DNA of 64,000 nucleotides from Haloferax denitrificans ATCC 35960 (GTDB lineage: Archaea; Halobacteriota; Halobacteria; Halobacteriales; Haloferacaceae), in the NCBI RefSeq assembly GCF_000337795.1, contig NZ_AOLP01000009.1, positions 186,001 to 250,000 of the forward strand, in the 5' to 3' direction. A program made the translations under genes and the position numbers. Below, piece by piece: positions 34,355-42,654 of the stretch (position 1 is its first letter; each line of letters begins with the position of its first letter). Below the pieces are notes generated by a model. That model saw only the letters and a program-made list of their open reading frames with translations, searched no databases and was not told the origin of the DNA.

Positions 34355-34924
34355 TCACGCGTCGGCCTCCGCGAGCGCTTCCGGCCCCTCTTCGAACAGT
34401 CGGGTGATGGTCTCGCGGTAGTCCGCCAGCGTGCCGGTGTTCTGGATGACCACGTCGGCGCGGTCCATCGCGTCGCCCATCCCGAAGTCGAGTTCGCGGC
34501 GCTCGCGCTTTTTGAGCGCCTCCACGTCGGTGTCGCTGTCGTCGCGGTCGCGGTCGAGCAGGCGCTCGGCGCGCGTCTCGAACGGCGCTTCGACGCTCAC
34601 GAGGACGAAGTCGTCGCCGAACGCCTCGCGGAAGCGGTCGAGTTCGACGCCCGACCGAAGCCCGTCGACGACCACCACGTCGTTCGATTCGAGGTGGTCT
34701 TCGACCATCGGCAGGGACCGCGCGGCGATGGCGTCGTCGCCCTCCTCCTCGCGGAGCGCGGTCGCTATCTTCCCGTGGTCCGTCGCGGGGTCGAGGCCGC
34801 GCTTGCGACACTCCTCGCGGATGACGTCGCCCATCGTCACGACGGGCACGCCCGCGTTGCGGGCCACCTCGGCGAGTTCGCCCTTGCCGCTTCCCGGCAG
34901 GCCGACCGTCCCGATGACTCTCAT
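34355..34924 (-). CDS. UPF0200 P-loop nucleotide kinase-like protein
   Basis: A 189-residue protein starting MRVIGTVGLPGSGKGELAEV, a Walker A motif like adenylate and dephospho-CoA kinases. VVVDGLRSGVELDRFR is the Walker B region and RDRDDSD the lid. The family is archaeal and its substrate is not established. It forms a two-gene operon with the RNA-binding protein downstream, a pairing that recurs in archaea and hints at a role in RNA or nucleotide metabolism. Confidence 0.88.
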   Translation of the reverse strand: MRVIGTVGLPGSGKGELAEVARNAGVPVVTMGDVIREECRKRGLDPATDHGKIATALREEEGDDAIAARSLPMVEDHLESNDVVVVDGLRSGVELDRFREAFGDDFVLVSVEAPFETRAERLLDRDRDDSDTDVEALKKRERRELDFGMGDAMDRADVVIQNTGTLADYRETITRLFEEGPEALAEADA

Positions 34925-35067
34925 AGCCGGTGTTACCGCGTTGGCGCTGTTAAAGCCTCCCTTCACGTCGCTCCGGGTGGCGGGTTTCACCTCCCTTCAC
35001 GTCGCCGCCGTCTCGGTCGCTTCCGTGTCACCCCGTCGCTTTTCGCCCCGGACCGCGTACTACGCGT

Positions 35068-35445
35068 ATGTCTCAGCGCTCGTTCGTCGTCCGCGCCATC
35101 TGGTTCGTGTTCGTCGGCTGGTGGGCGACCCCCGCCGTCGTCAACGTCGCGTGGTTCCTGAACGCGACCGTCATCGGCATCCCGCTCGGCGTCGCGCTCA
35201 TCAACCTCGTTCCGACGGTGCTCTCGCTGAAGGAGCCGAAAACCCGGCTCGACCCCGACTCGGGTCGCGGCCAGCGGTCACTCGTCGTTCGCGCCGTCTA
35301 CTTCGTGTTCGTCGGCTGGTGGCTGAGTTGGATCTGGGCGAACGTGGCGGTGCTGTTCACGCTCACTATTATCGGCCTCCCGGTCGGCATCTGGATGCTC
35401 AACCGGCTCCCGGCGGTCACGTCGCTGTACCGATTCGACGGGTAG
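35068..35445 (+). CDS. YccF-domain membrane protein
   Basis: A 125-residue protein made of two YccF units: RAIWFVFVGWWATPAVVNVA and RAVYFVFVGWWLSWIWANVA, each followed by IGIPLGVALIN or IGLPVGIWMLN. The internal duplication indicates a four-helix membrane protein. The function is unknown. tRNA-Arg lies 43 bp downstream. Confidence 0.9.
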   Translation: MSQRSFVVRAIWFVFVGWWATPAVVNVAWFLNATVIGIPLGVALINLVPTVLSLKEPKTRLDPDSGRGQRSLVVRAVYFVFVGWWLSWIWANVAVLFTLTIIGLPVGIWMLNRLPAVTSLYRFDG

Positions 35446-35488
35446 AACCCGATTCGTTTTTCTTGCAGGGACGGTTTGTGGGCATCGA

Positions 35489-35561
35489 GGGCGCGTAGCT
35501 CAGTCGGACAGAGCGTCGGACTTCTAATCCGATGGTCGCGGGTTCGAATCCCGTCGCGCTC
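35489..35561 (+). tRNA. tRNA-Arg (anticodon UCU)
   Basis: The 73-base cloverleaf folds fully: acceptor GGGCGCG with CGCGCTC, D stem GCTC/GAGC, anticodon stem TCGGA/TCCGA around the loop CTTCTAA (anticodon TCT), and T stem GCGGG/CCCGT around TTCGAAT. CCA is not encoded and there is no intron. A T-rich stretch (TTTTCGTT) follows at once and may terminate transcription. It decodes AGA/AGG, rare codons in this GC-rich genome. Confidence 0.97.
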
Positions 35562-35727
35562 TTTTCGTTGCGGTAGACCGGCGAGCGACAGCGTCCGTCG
35601 GTTCCGTTTTCTCCGGACCTGAGGGGTCTCTATCCCTGACGAGCATCGGAACGTGCCCTCGGATACGCGTATCTAGTCAGGTTAGGAAAACAACATTTTC
35701 TTAGTCGAGCGGCGCGAGACGCCTCGC

Positions 35728-36003
35728 ATGGACGTTCTCGGTATCGTCGCCGCCACGGTCGTCTTCGGCGTCGCCGCCTACAATTTCGCGACGAGCCTCG
35801 GCGGCCGATTCGCGAGACTCCTGTTCGGTAGTCTGGGACTCGTCGCCGGAGCGCTCTACGTCGTCGAACAGTTCGGCATCGCGGCGTCGCTCGGATTGGA
35901 CGTGGCCCGCGGCCTCCAACTCGTCGCGGCCCTGCTCGTTGTCTCGGTAGTGGTCGATTTCCTCGCTCGACGTGCCGGTGCGGGCGGTTCTGGGTCGTCG
36001 TGA
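35728..36003 (+). CDS. Small membrane protein (91 aa)
   Basis: A 91-residue hydrophobic protein with about three helices (residues 3-20, 30-50 and 62-80) and a Gly/Ser tail (GAGGSGSS). It begins MDVLGIVAATVVFGVAAYNF. I recognise no family. It lies 165 bp after tRNA-Arg and 51 bp before the next small gene. Confidence 0.6.
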   Translation: MDVLGIVAATVVFGVAAYNFATSLGGRFARLLFGSLGLVAGALYVVEQFGIAASLGLDVARGLQLVAALLVVSVVVDFLARRAGAGGSGSS

Positions 36004-36054
36004 ACACCGCGACCCCCCACTATTCTCATTACGTGTCGCCCGGTTGCCTCGTGT

Positions 36055-36258
36055 ATGGTCTTCGCATCTGACTCCCCGTTCGGCGGACGGTTCGAACAGA
36101 CGATAGACGATGCGGTCGTCTACGGCGACGCCGAGATGGAGTCCGTGCTCCACGAGGGGCCGGTCCGCGTGCTCGTCAACGGCTGGGTCGAGGTACCGGG
36201 CGGCCGGTATCTCTCCCCGCACGCGGTCCACCACATCGGCACGCGGGTGTCCGAGTGA
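36055..36258 (+). CDS. Hypothetical protein (67 aa)
   Basis: A 67-residue soluble protein, MVFASDSPFGGRFEQTIDDA followed by VNGWVEVPGGRYLSPHAVHHI, with a beta-rich look and two histidines near the end. It looks like a genuine haloarchaeal small protein from its acidic composition and compact codon use. The function is unknown. Confidence 0.6.
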   Translation: MVFASDSPFGGRFEQTIDDAVVYGDAEMESVLHEGPVRVLVNGWVEVPGGRYLSPHAVHHIGTRVSE

Positions 36259-36267
36259 CGCCGGTTC

Positions 36268-36375
36268 TCAGACGACCGCTAACTCTCGCCCGCAGTCGGG
36301 GCACTCGTCGTCGACGATGGTCACCGGCGCGTCGCAGTCCGGACAGAACTCGCGGTAACACGCTTTCTCGCCCAT
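36268..36375 (-). CDS. Tiny zinc-ribbon protein (35 aa)
   Basis: A 35-codon ORF starting MGEKACYREFCPDCDAPV and ending DDECPDCGRELAVV. The CPxC...CPxCG arrangement is a complete zinc ribbon, the pattern of haloarchaeal micro-proteins with CPxCG motifs. The stop lies 9 bp from the convergent 67-aa gene. Some such proteins affect swarming and biofilm formation in Haloferax; this one is uncharacterised. Confidence 0.7.
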   Translation of the reverse strand: MGEKACYREFCPDCDAPVTIVDDECPDCGRELAVV

Positions 36376-36432
36376 GCCGCTAGCTCGTTCGGCGAGGGAG
36401 ATGAACGTTGGGTGGCACTCTCGGCGCGCCCG

Positions 36433-36846
36433 TCACTCGTCGGCGACGTCTTTTCCCGGGTCGGCGAAGTTCGCGCCGAGTTCGGCACCGTAGCGACGGG
36501 CGTAGACGCCGGGGACCGCGAGCAGGTCGCTCGGCGCGCCGGATTCGACGACGACGCCGCCGTCGGCGACGTGGACGCGGTCGGCGTCGCGGACGGCGGC
36601 CGCGCTGTCGGTCGCCACGACGAGCGGGGCGTCCGGTCGCCGCATCGCGGCGAGGGCGGCCCGGAGGTTCGATGGGGAGGAGCTGTGCGGCGCGCGGACG
36701 AGCGGGACGACACCGGGGAGGAGCGCGCTCGCGAGCGCCGCCGCCTCGGAGAGACGGGGCGCGACGACGGCCAGAAACGGCGGTCGACTCGCGGGCGTGG
36801 TCGCGTCCGAGTCGGCGTCGGTCGCCGGGCTCTCGGGTGAGGACAT
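36433..36846 (-). CDS. Remnant-like protein with an ABC-ATPase C-terminal tail
   Basis: A 137-residue ORF. Its second half (PLVVATDSAAAVRDADRVHV, then DGGVVVESGAPSDLLAVPGVYARRY) closely resembles the H-loop and D-loop end of ABC exporter nucleotide-binding domains, where one expects IAHRLSTVRDADRI. The H-loop histidine is replaced (TDS), and no Walker A, signature or Walker B motif is present. It is either a decayed ABC gene or a small repurposed protein. The reading frame is intact and acidic, which favours the second. Confidence 0.6.
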   Translation of the reverse strand: MSSPESPATDADSDATTPASRPPFLAVVAPRLSEAAALASALLPGVVPLVRAPHSSSPSNLRAALAAMRRPDAPLVVATDSAAAVRDADRVHVADGGVVVESGAPSDLLAVPGVYARRYGAELGANFADPGKDVADE

Positions 36847-37160
36847 ACGACGTGAGATTCGCTGTCACGGGTGATAAGTATGGAGCCGCACACCCGCGTT
36901 TCACGAACTGTATCGACCGTTTTATGATGATTTGTCAATTTCTGTTGCAAATCGCTTGTCGATACGCTCACCGTCTCGCGGCGACAGACAACGGCGCGGC
37001 GCGGACGCTCGATTAACGGCGTCCCAACCGACGAGTGAGCTGACAAAGCGGATGCTAACGGGCGTGAAGCCGCAAAAAACGTCGTGAATTCGGCCGAGCG
37101 ATTCGAGTCGATGCGAAGTCAGAGTGTGGGTGTGAGTGGTGTAGGCCTATCTGGGGGTGC
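36847..37160. other. Intergenic region downstream of the thermosome gene
   Basis: No supported gene. Part of it (36915-36965) is A/T-richer (for example TTTTATGATGATTTGTCAATTTC) and may hold the promoter of the ABC-remnant gene or a small RNA. The left side borders that gene's start. Confidence 0.5.
37074..37079 (-). terminator. T-tract downstream of the thermosome gene
   Basis: Six consecutive T on the minus strand, about 82 bases after the thermosome stop, suit archaeal oligo-T termination. Confidence 0.35.
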
Positions 37161-38843
37161 TCACATCGCACCGCCCATGCCGCCCATACCGCCCATGCCA
37201 CCCATGCCGCCGCCCATGCCGCCGGGCGCGCCGCCGTCGTCGTCGTCGCCGCCGGTCTGGCCACCGGAGAGGTCGCCAGCCGCGATGACGTCGTCGATGC
37301 GGAGGATCATGACTGCGGCTTCGGTCGCGGACTCGATAGCCTGGGTCTTGACGCGGAGGGGCTCCACGACGCCCTCTTCTTCCATGTCGATGACCTCGCC
37401 CGTGTAGGCGTCGAGGCCGGCGGCGAACTCGCCGCCGTCGTGGCGCGAGCGCAGGTCGACGAGGGAGTCGATGGGGTCGAGACCGGCGTTCTCGGCGAGG
37501 GTGCGCGGGATGATGTCCAGCGCCTCGGCGAACGCCTCGACGGCGAGCTGTTCGCGGCCGCCGACGGAGTCGGCGAACTCGCGGAGTTGCAGGGAGAGCT
37601 CCGTCTCGGGAGCGCCGCCGCCGGGGAGGACCTTCCCGTCTTCGAGCGTCGTGCGGACGACGCCGAGGGAGTCCTCGATGGCGCGTTCGAGCTCGTCGAC
37701 GACGTGCTCGGTGCCACCGCGGAGGATGAGCGTGACGGACTTCGCGTCCTCGACGTCCTCGACGAAGATGCGCTCGTCGCCGCCGACGTCCTTCTGTCCG
37801 ACGGAGCCGGCGAAGCCGAGGTCGTCGGCCTCGATGTCGTCGAGACTGCTGACGACGCGGCCGCCCGTCGCGCGGGCGAGACGCTTGAGGTCGGAGGACT
37901 TGGCGCGGCGGACCGCGAGGATGCCCTCCTTGGCGAGGTAGTGCTGGGCCATGTCGTCGATGCCGTCACCGACGAAGACGGCGTCGGCGCCGACCTCGAC
38001 GAGCTTGTCGACCATCTCTTTCAGCTGTTTTTCTTCCTGGTCGAGGAACTGCTGAAGCTGGTCGGGATCCGTGACGTTGACTTCCGCGTCGATTTCGGTC
38101 TCGCGGACTTCCAGCGCATCGTCGAGGATGGCGATGTTCGCGTCCTCGACGGCGTAGGGCATGTTCTCGTCGACGCGCTCTTTGTCGACGATGACGCCCT
38201 CGACGAGTTCGGAGTTGTCGATGGTGCCGCCGACGACCTTCTCGATGGAGACGTTGTCCGTGTCGATGCCGCTTTCGTCCTTGACGGCCAGCACGGCGTC
38301 GACGACGAGTTCGGCGAGCAGGTCCTTCGCGGACTCCGCGCCCTTCCCGGTCATCGCCGTCGCGGCGATCTTCTGGAGGGTCTCGCGGTCGTCCTCGGTG
38401 ACCTCGATGGCGTTGTCTTCGAGGACTTCCTTGGCCTTCTCGGCGGCCTGGCGGTAGCCCTGCGCGACGGTCGTCGCGTGGACGTCCGATTCGAGGAGGT
38501 CCTCGGCCTGGTCGAGGAGTTCGCCGGCGATGATGACGGCCGTCGTCGTGCCGTCTCCGACCTCGTCCTCCTGGGTCTCGGAGACTTCGACGATCATGTT
38601 GGCCGCGGGGTGGTCGATGTCCATCTCCTTGAGGATGGTGACGCCGTCGTTCGTGACGACGACCTGCCCGCCGGAGTCGACGAGCATCTTGTCCATCCCC
38701 TTCGGGCCGAGCGTCGTGCGTACGGCCTCTGCGACGGCCTTCCCGGCCGTGATGTTCATCGACTGCGCATCCTGTCCGGATGTGCGCTGAGAGTCCTCGC
38801 CCAGAATGATCATGGGCTGACCCTGCTGCATTCGCTGGCTCAT
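37161..38843 (-). CDS. cct1: Thermosome subunit (group II chaperonin), CCT1-type
   Basis: A 560-residue chaperonin subunit. [20 protein letters not shown], the ATP site [15 protein letters not shown] and the [20 protein letters not shown] segment are diagnostic. The tail is acidic (GGDDDDGG) and then GGM-rich ([15 protein letters not shown]), as in Haloferax CCT1. It folds cytosolic proteins as an eight-subunit ring and takes substrates from prefoldin, whose alpha gene is in this window. An in-frame ATG at 38849 is an alternative start; the TATA box position fits either. Confidence 0.95.
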   Translation of the reverse strand: MSQRMQQGQPMIILGEDSQRTSGQDAQSMNITAGKAVAEAVRTTLGPKGMDKMLVDSGGQVVVTNDGVTILKEMDIDHPAANMIVEVSETQEDEVGDGTTTAVIIAGELLDQAEDLLESDVHATTVAQGYRQAAEKAKEVLEDNAIEVTEDDRETLQKIAATAMTGKGAESAKDLLAELVVDAVLAVKDESGIDTDNVSIEKVVGGTIDNSELVEGVIVDKERVDENMPYAVEDANIAILDDALEVRETEIDAEVNVTDPDQLQQFLDQEEKQLKEMVDKLVEVGADAVFVGDGIDDMAQHYLAKEGILAVRRAKSSDLKRLARATGGRVVSSLDDIEADDLGFAGSVGQKDVGGDERIFVEDVEDAKSVTLILRGGTEHVVDELERAIEDSLGVVRTTLEDGKVLPGGGAPETELSLQLREFADSVGGREQLAVEAFAEALDIIPRTLAENAGLDPIDSLVDLRSRHDGGEFAAGLDAYTGEVIDMEEEGVVEPLRVKTQAIESATEAAVMILRIDDVIAAGDLSGGQTGGDDDDGGAPGGMGGGMGGMGGMGGMGGAM

Positions 38844-38869
38844 AGTCATCGCCTGATTGTTTGTGATTC

Positions 38870-38879
38870 TATAAAAAAG
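38870..38879 (-). promoter_or_regulatory. TATA box of the thermosome gene
   Basis: On the minus strand the sequence is TTTTTTATAG, centred 25-31 bp before the two possible start codons. It is an unusually strong A/T element, in line with a highly expressed heat-inducible gene. Confidence 0.65.
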
Positions 38880-39061
38880 CTTCGTTTATTGGTATGGCAA
38901 AACGCAACACGGTGGGGTGGTCGTCCCCCGGCGACGGCGGTCGATTTCGCGGGTTTATCACCGGGTTCCGGCGGGTCGCCTCGCCAGTCTCGGAGCGGGT
39001 GCGGTGAAAAGACGATGCGGGCGAGTGCCGTGTCGGCGGTGGACTCGTCGGCGGTGGCGTC

Positions 39062-39604
39062 TCAGTCGTTCTGCCGGACGTTGAAGCCCTGGGTCAGTTC
39101 GTTGTGCTTCCGTTCGAGGAAGGAGTACACCGCGCCGTGGGGCGCGCCGTCGAGAATCATCTCGACGGCCCGGCGGACGGCCTCGACCTCCTCGGGCTGG
39201 CCGATGATGCCGAGCGTCGAGCCGTAGATGACCACCTCGGCACCCGTCAGCTCCTCCATGAGTTCGCGGGTGCGGCCGTTCTCGCCGATGAGGCGGCCCT
39301 TCTGCCGCCGCATGTCGTTTTTGTTTCGGGTGTGCCGGTCGATATCGATGAGTTCGAACATCATCATGTCGTCGTCGAGGAGCGCCATCGCGTCCTCCGG
39401 GGCGAAGCCGCGGCCGACCGCTCGGACCACGTCGGGAGCGACCATGCCGAGTACGGGGTCGCCGACGCTGTCGATGGCGACGCTTCCGTTCTCCGAGTCC
39501 ACGTCGAGTCGGACTTCCGCGCGACTCTCTATCTCTCGGAGCGTCGAGCCACCTTCGCCGATGAGAACACCGATACGGTCCTGCGGCACCTTGACGTGCT
39601 GCAT
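39062..39604 (-). CDS. KH-domain protein, Dim2/Pno1-like
   Basis: A 180-residue protein with two KH domains: VLIGEGGSTLREIESRAEVR (GxxG-type loop) in the first and RLIGENGRTRELMEELTGAE in the second. Archaeal Dim2/Pno1 homologues bind the 3' end of 16S rRNA during small-subunit maturation. It is the last of three genes in the order aIF1A, Rio1, KH, a conserved archaeal ribosome-biogenesis arrangement. Confidence 0.9.
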   Translation of the reverse strand: MQHVKVPQDRIGVLIGEGGSTLREIESRAEVRLDVDSENGSVAIDSVGDPVLGMVAPDVVRAVGRGFAPEDAMALLDDDMMMFELIDIDRHTRNKNDMRRQKGRLIGENGRTRELMEELTGAEVVIYGSTLGIIGQPEEVEAVRRAVEMILDGAPHGAVYSFLERKHNELTQGFNVRQND

Positions 39605-39711
39605 ATCACCCGATACCCGTCGGAGTGGTTTAAGCGTTCGCTCGGCGACTCGCCGCGTGTCTCGGTCGCACACCCGTCTCGCGGCGGGTTCGCGTTTCTC
39701 CCGGTTCCGGC

Positions 39712-40575
39712 TCAGTCTTTGTCCTCGTCTTCCTCGGCCGTGACGAACTCGTACAGCGAGTCGCCGTCGGCGTCGGCCCCCTGCCGCCGGAAGAAGTTGG
39801 CCACGTTGCGGCAGTCCCGCCGGAGGAACTCCTCGGCGTTGGGGTGGTGAACCGTGACGGCCTGTCCGAGGTCGATGACGACGAGTTCGCCGTCGTGGAT
39901 GATGAGGTTGTACTCCGAGAGGTCGCCGTGGACGAGGCCGGCGCGGTGGAGCCGACGCATGTACTCGCGGACCACCTCGAAGGCGGTCTGGGGGTTCTCG
40001 ACGCGCACCTCCGAGAGCCGTCGCGCCCGGTCGTCGACGACGCCGACGAGTTCCATCACGAGGACGTTCCGCTGGACCGCGATGGGCTTCGGCACCCGGA
40101 CGCCGGCCCGCTGGGCGCGTTCGAGGTTGGCGTACTCCTTTCTGACCCACGCGCGGACGACCTGTCCCTTGTCGTGGCCGATGTTCTCGAAGCGCGGGTC
40201 GCCTTCGAGGTAGTCGCGCATGTGCCGGAAGTCGGAGGCGTTGATGCGGTATATCTTGACCGCCACGTCGGTGTCGTCCTCGCCGAGCGCCTCGAAGACG
40301 TTGGCCTCCTTTCCGGTCGAAATCGGGCCGCCGAACGCGTCGATATACCCGTCTTGGACGAGTTTGTAGATGGCGGCGAAGGTCGCGTCGTCGAACACCG
40401 ACTGCTCGACTTTGAACTGGTCGGCGTCCTTCAACCGCATCCGGAACTCGTCGAAGTCGCGGTCCTTGCGGCGCGCGATGCGGTCCGCCTCGTCGTCGGA
40501 GACGTCTATCTCCTCCCACTCGTCGCCGAACGCCTCGCCCTCCTGGGGTTCGACCATGCCGAACTCGTCAGTCAT
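39712..40575 (-). CDS. rio1: Serine protein kinase Rio1
   Basis: A 287-residue atypical kinase. The flexible ATP loop region is GPISTGKEANVFEAL, the Lys is in VAVKIYRI, the catalytic loop is LVHGDLSEYN and the metal loop VVIDLGQAV. The STGKEA motif marks the Rio1 branch. It acts in late small-subunit maturation with the KH protein encoded downstream. The ends are acidic (EEDEDKD). Confidence 0.94.
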   Translation of the reverse strand: MTDEFGMVEPQEGEAFGDEWEEIDVSDDEADRIARRKDRDFDEFRMRLKDADQFKVEQSVFDDATFAAIYKLVQDGYIDAFGGPISTGKEANVFEALGEDDTDVAVKIYRINASDFRHMRDYLEGDPRFENIGHDKGQVVRAWVRKEYANLERAQRAGVRVPKPIAVQRNVLVMELVGVVDDRARRLSEVRVENPQTAFEVVREYMRRLHRAGLVHGDLSEYNLIIHDGELVVIDLGQAVTVHHPNAEEFLRRDCRNVANFFRRQGADADGDSLYEFVTAEEDEDKD

Positions 40576-40665
40576 TGGACTAGGGCTACGAGAGGCGAGA
40601 TGAAAAGGGCACAGGCTCTGCGTTCGGCGTCGGTCGGGGAACAATCAGGCGCGGTCTCGAACGCG

Positions 40666-40956
40666 TTACTGGATGTGGCCTTCGCGCCGGAGCTGGTCGG
40701 CCTCGGACTTCTCGTAGCGCCACGACACGTCGGCCTTCTCGTCCTGCCAGTCCCACGGTTCGACGAGCACCACGTCGTCCTCTCGAATCCAGATTCGCTT
40801 CTGCATCCGTCCGGGAATGCGAGCGGTCCGCTCGACGCCGTCGGCACAGCGGACGCGAATACGATTGGCCCCGAGCATGTTCGTCACGACGGCGAACACT
40901 TCGTCGTCGTTCGGCATTCGAAGGTCTCGGCGGCTCTCGTTCTCGTCGTCGCTCAT
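40666..40956 (-). CDS. eif1A: Translation initiation factor aIF1A
   Basis: A 96-residue S1/OB-fold protein of full family length. [20 protein letters not shown] and [20 protein letters not shown] are the characteristic core. It binds the decoding site of the small subunit in initiation. It is first in the aIF1A-rio1-KH operon, with a TATA box at the leaderless distance. Confidence 0.97.
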   Translation of the reverse strand: MSDDENESRRDLRMPNDDEVFAVVTNMLGANRIRVRCADGVERTARIPGRMQKRIWIREDDVVLVEPWDWQDEKADVSWRYEKSEADQLRREGHIQ

Positions 40957-40980
40957 GCGCGAGCGTTCGACGTGGGCATG

Positions 40981-40986
40981 GTTAAA
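40981..40986 (-). promoter_or_regulatory. TATA box of the aIF1A operon
   Basis: On the minus strand TTTAAC is centred 27 bp before the ATG at 40956, predicting a leaderless transcript. Confidence 0.5.
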
Positions 40987-41061
40987 TCCGCCGACGTTCG
41001 GCCGGTAGGAAGCGTCCGACGGAACGACGCGTTTAGGGCGCTCCCGACCCGCCGTCGTCGT

Positions 41062-41241
41062 ATGCTCGACAAACTCGGCACGAAGGGTATCGCCGGCGTC
41101 GTCTCTCTGCTCTTGGGTATCGGTATCGTCGCCTCTCAGGCCCCCGTCGTCGCGGCGGGCCTCGCGTTCGTCGTCGCCGGTCTCGGCCTCGTCGCCGGCG
41201 GCCTCGCCGAGGGCGTCATGAAGATGTTCGGGATGGCCTGA
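41062..41241 (+). CDS. Small membrane protein (59 aa, DUF7470-like)
   Basis: A 59-residue hydrophobic protein starting [20 protein letters not shown], with two helices joined by a SQAPVV loop and an amphipathic [10 protein letters not shown] end. It resembles a haloarchaeal family of unknown function that I recall as DUF7470. It converges with tyrS 13 bp away. Confidence 0.7.
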   Translation: MLDKLGTKGIAGVVSLLLGIGIVASQAPVVAAGLAFVVAGLGLVAGGLAEGVMKMFGMA

Positions 41242-41254
41242 GCAAGCGTCGCGG

Positions 41255-42241
41255 TTACTCCGCTATTTTCGCGCGCCCCGGCTCGATGAGTTCGTCGAGG
41301 TAGTCGGCGAGCGCGCCCTTCGCGTCGGCCGGGTGGAGTTCGCCGGATTCGAGGTCGGCCTCCAGCGACTCGTAGTCGTCGTAGTCGAGGTTGCCGCCGT
41401 ACTGGTCGGGTCGCTCGACGACGACCCGCTCGAAGCGCGGGAAGACGTGGTACTCGAAAATCTGGAGGACGGGGTTCTCGCGTTCCTCGCCCTCGTCGGT
41501 CGGGTCGGGGTCGGCCGTCGGCGGGCAGAACGCGCCGTTGACCTTGTCTTCGATGTCCTCGGTGGAGTCCTCCATCGAGATGGTGACGCCTTCCGAGGAG
41601 GACATCTTGCCGATGCCCGTCCCGAGGTCCGCGATGAGCGGCGTGTGCATGCAGGTCGGCGACTCCTCGCCGATGCTCGGGAGCGTGTCGCGGGCGAGCA
41701 TGTGGACCTTGCGCTGTTCCATCCCGCCGATGGCGAGGTCCACGTCGAGGTAGACGATGTCGAGCGCCTGCATGATGGGGTAGACCGCCTGCGCGACGGT
41801 GACGCCGTCGCCGCTTTTGATTTCGGCCATGGCGCGCTCGGCGCGCGAGAGCGTCGTCTCCAGTTCGAGCGCGTGCAGGTCGAGGACGTAGCTCTCGTCG
41901 AGTTGGTACTCCGAGCCGAGGACGAACTCCGTCTGGCTCTCGTCGAGGCCGTAGGCGATGAACTGCGCTTTCATCCGCTCGGCCGTCTCGCGAATCTCCT
42001 CGAAGGTGCCCTTGCCGTTGAGGTAGGCGTGTACGTCCGCGAGGAGCACGACTACCTCGAAGCCCGCCGCTTGGAGGTCGATGAGCTTGTTGGCGGTGAG
42101 CATGTGACCGATGTGGAGGACGCCGGAGGGCTCGTAGCCCACGTACGCTCGCTTGCCCTCGGGGTCGTCGGCCAGCGCGCGCACTTCGTCCTCCGTGACC
42201 ACTTCGGAGGCGTTCCGAGTGATCAGGTCGTATGCGTCCAT
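41255..42241 (-). CDS. tyrS: Tyrosyl-tRNA synthetase
   Basis: A 328-residue class I aminoacyl-tRNA synthetase of archaeal type. The HIGH motif is in SGVLHIGHM (about residue 37-45) and the KMSKS equivalent is KMSSS in [10 protein letters not shown]. The tyrosine-site region [20 protein letters not shown] is clear. It charges tRNA-Tyr. Confidence 0.96.
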   Translation of the reverse strand: MDAYDLITRNASEVVTEDEVRALADDPEGKRAYVGYEPSGVLHIGHMLTANKLIDLQAAGFEVVVLLADVHAYLNGKGTFEEIRETAERMKAQFIAYGLDESQTEFVLGSEYQLDESYVLDLHALELETTLSRAERAMAEIKSGDGVTVAQAVYPIMQALDIVYLDVDLAIGGMEQRKVHMLARDTLPSIGEESPTCMHTPLIADLGTGIGKMSSSEGVTISMEDSTEDIEDKVNGAFCPPTADPDPTDEGEERENPVLQIFEYHVFPRFERVVVERPDQYGGNLDYDDYESLEADLESGELHPADAKGALADYLDELIEPGRAKIAE

Positions 42242-42330
42242 ACCTGTTCGGTGTCGGTGATGTGGGATATGACTTCTGGAAGGCGTTCGCGGGCGAAACG
42301 GACAACATCCACCGGTCCCAACTCCGGGTG

Positions 42331-42639
42331 ATGTCCGACTCAGGAACCACGACGCGTGCGCCCGTCATCATCTTCGCCGCGCTCATCCTCGTCGTCTTCG
42401 GCCTGCTCGCGGCCATGTGGGCGTCGGTCCGCGGCGGCGACCTCCTCCCGTACATCCTCGGCTTCGCCGTCTACTTCCTCGCCGCCCACGTCTATCTGCC
42501 GTACCGGGTCCACAGGGACGCGACGCTCAAGGGACGAAACGCGACGTTCTGGGCCGTCCTCGCCTTCCTCCTCCCGCTCGTCGGCCCGGCGCTGTACTTC
42601 GTGGTCGCCGTCGTCGTCGGCCACGACGCGACCGACTGA
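42331..42639 (+). CDS. Small membrane protein (102 aa)
   Basis: A 102-residue protein with three helices (about 10-30, 38-55 and 74-97) and a basic loop (YRVHRDATLKGRNATFW). The start at 42331 (MSDSGTTTRAPVIIFAAL) is chosen; upstream frame overlaps the tyrS 5' end. No family recognised. It converges with the DUF460 gene 15 bp away. Confidence 0.6.
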   Translation: MSDSGTTTRAPVIIFAALILVVFGLLAAMWASVRGGDLLPYILGFAVYFLAAHVYLPYRVHRDATLKGRNATFWAVLAFLLPLVGPALYFVVAVVVGHDATD

Positions 42640-42654
42640 AAATCAGACGCGACG

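Noticed and set aside
35489-35728. Provirus attachment site at tRNA-Arg
   Set aside because: No integrase gene and no second copy of the tRNA 3' end are present in the window.
36923-37015. Short plus-strand ORF in the A/T-rich spacer
   Set aside because: About 30 codons with no family resemblance, and composition unlike haloarchaeal proteins.
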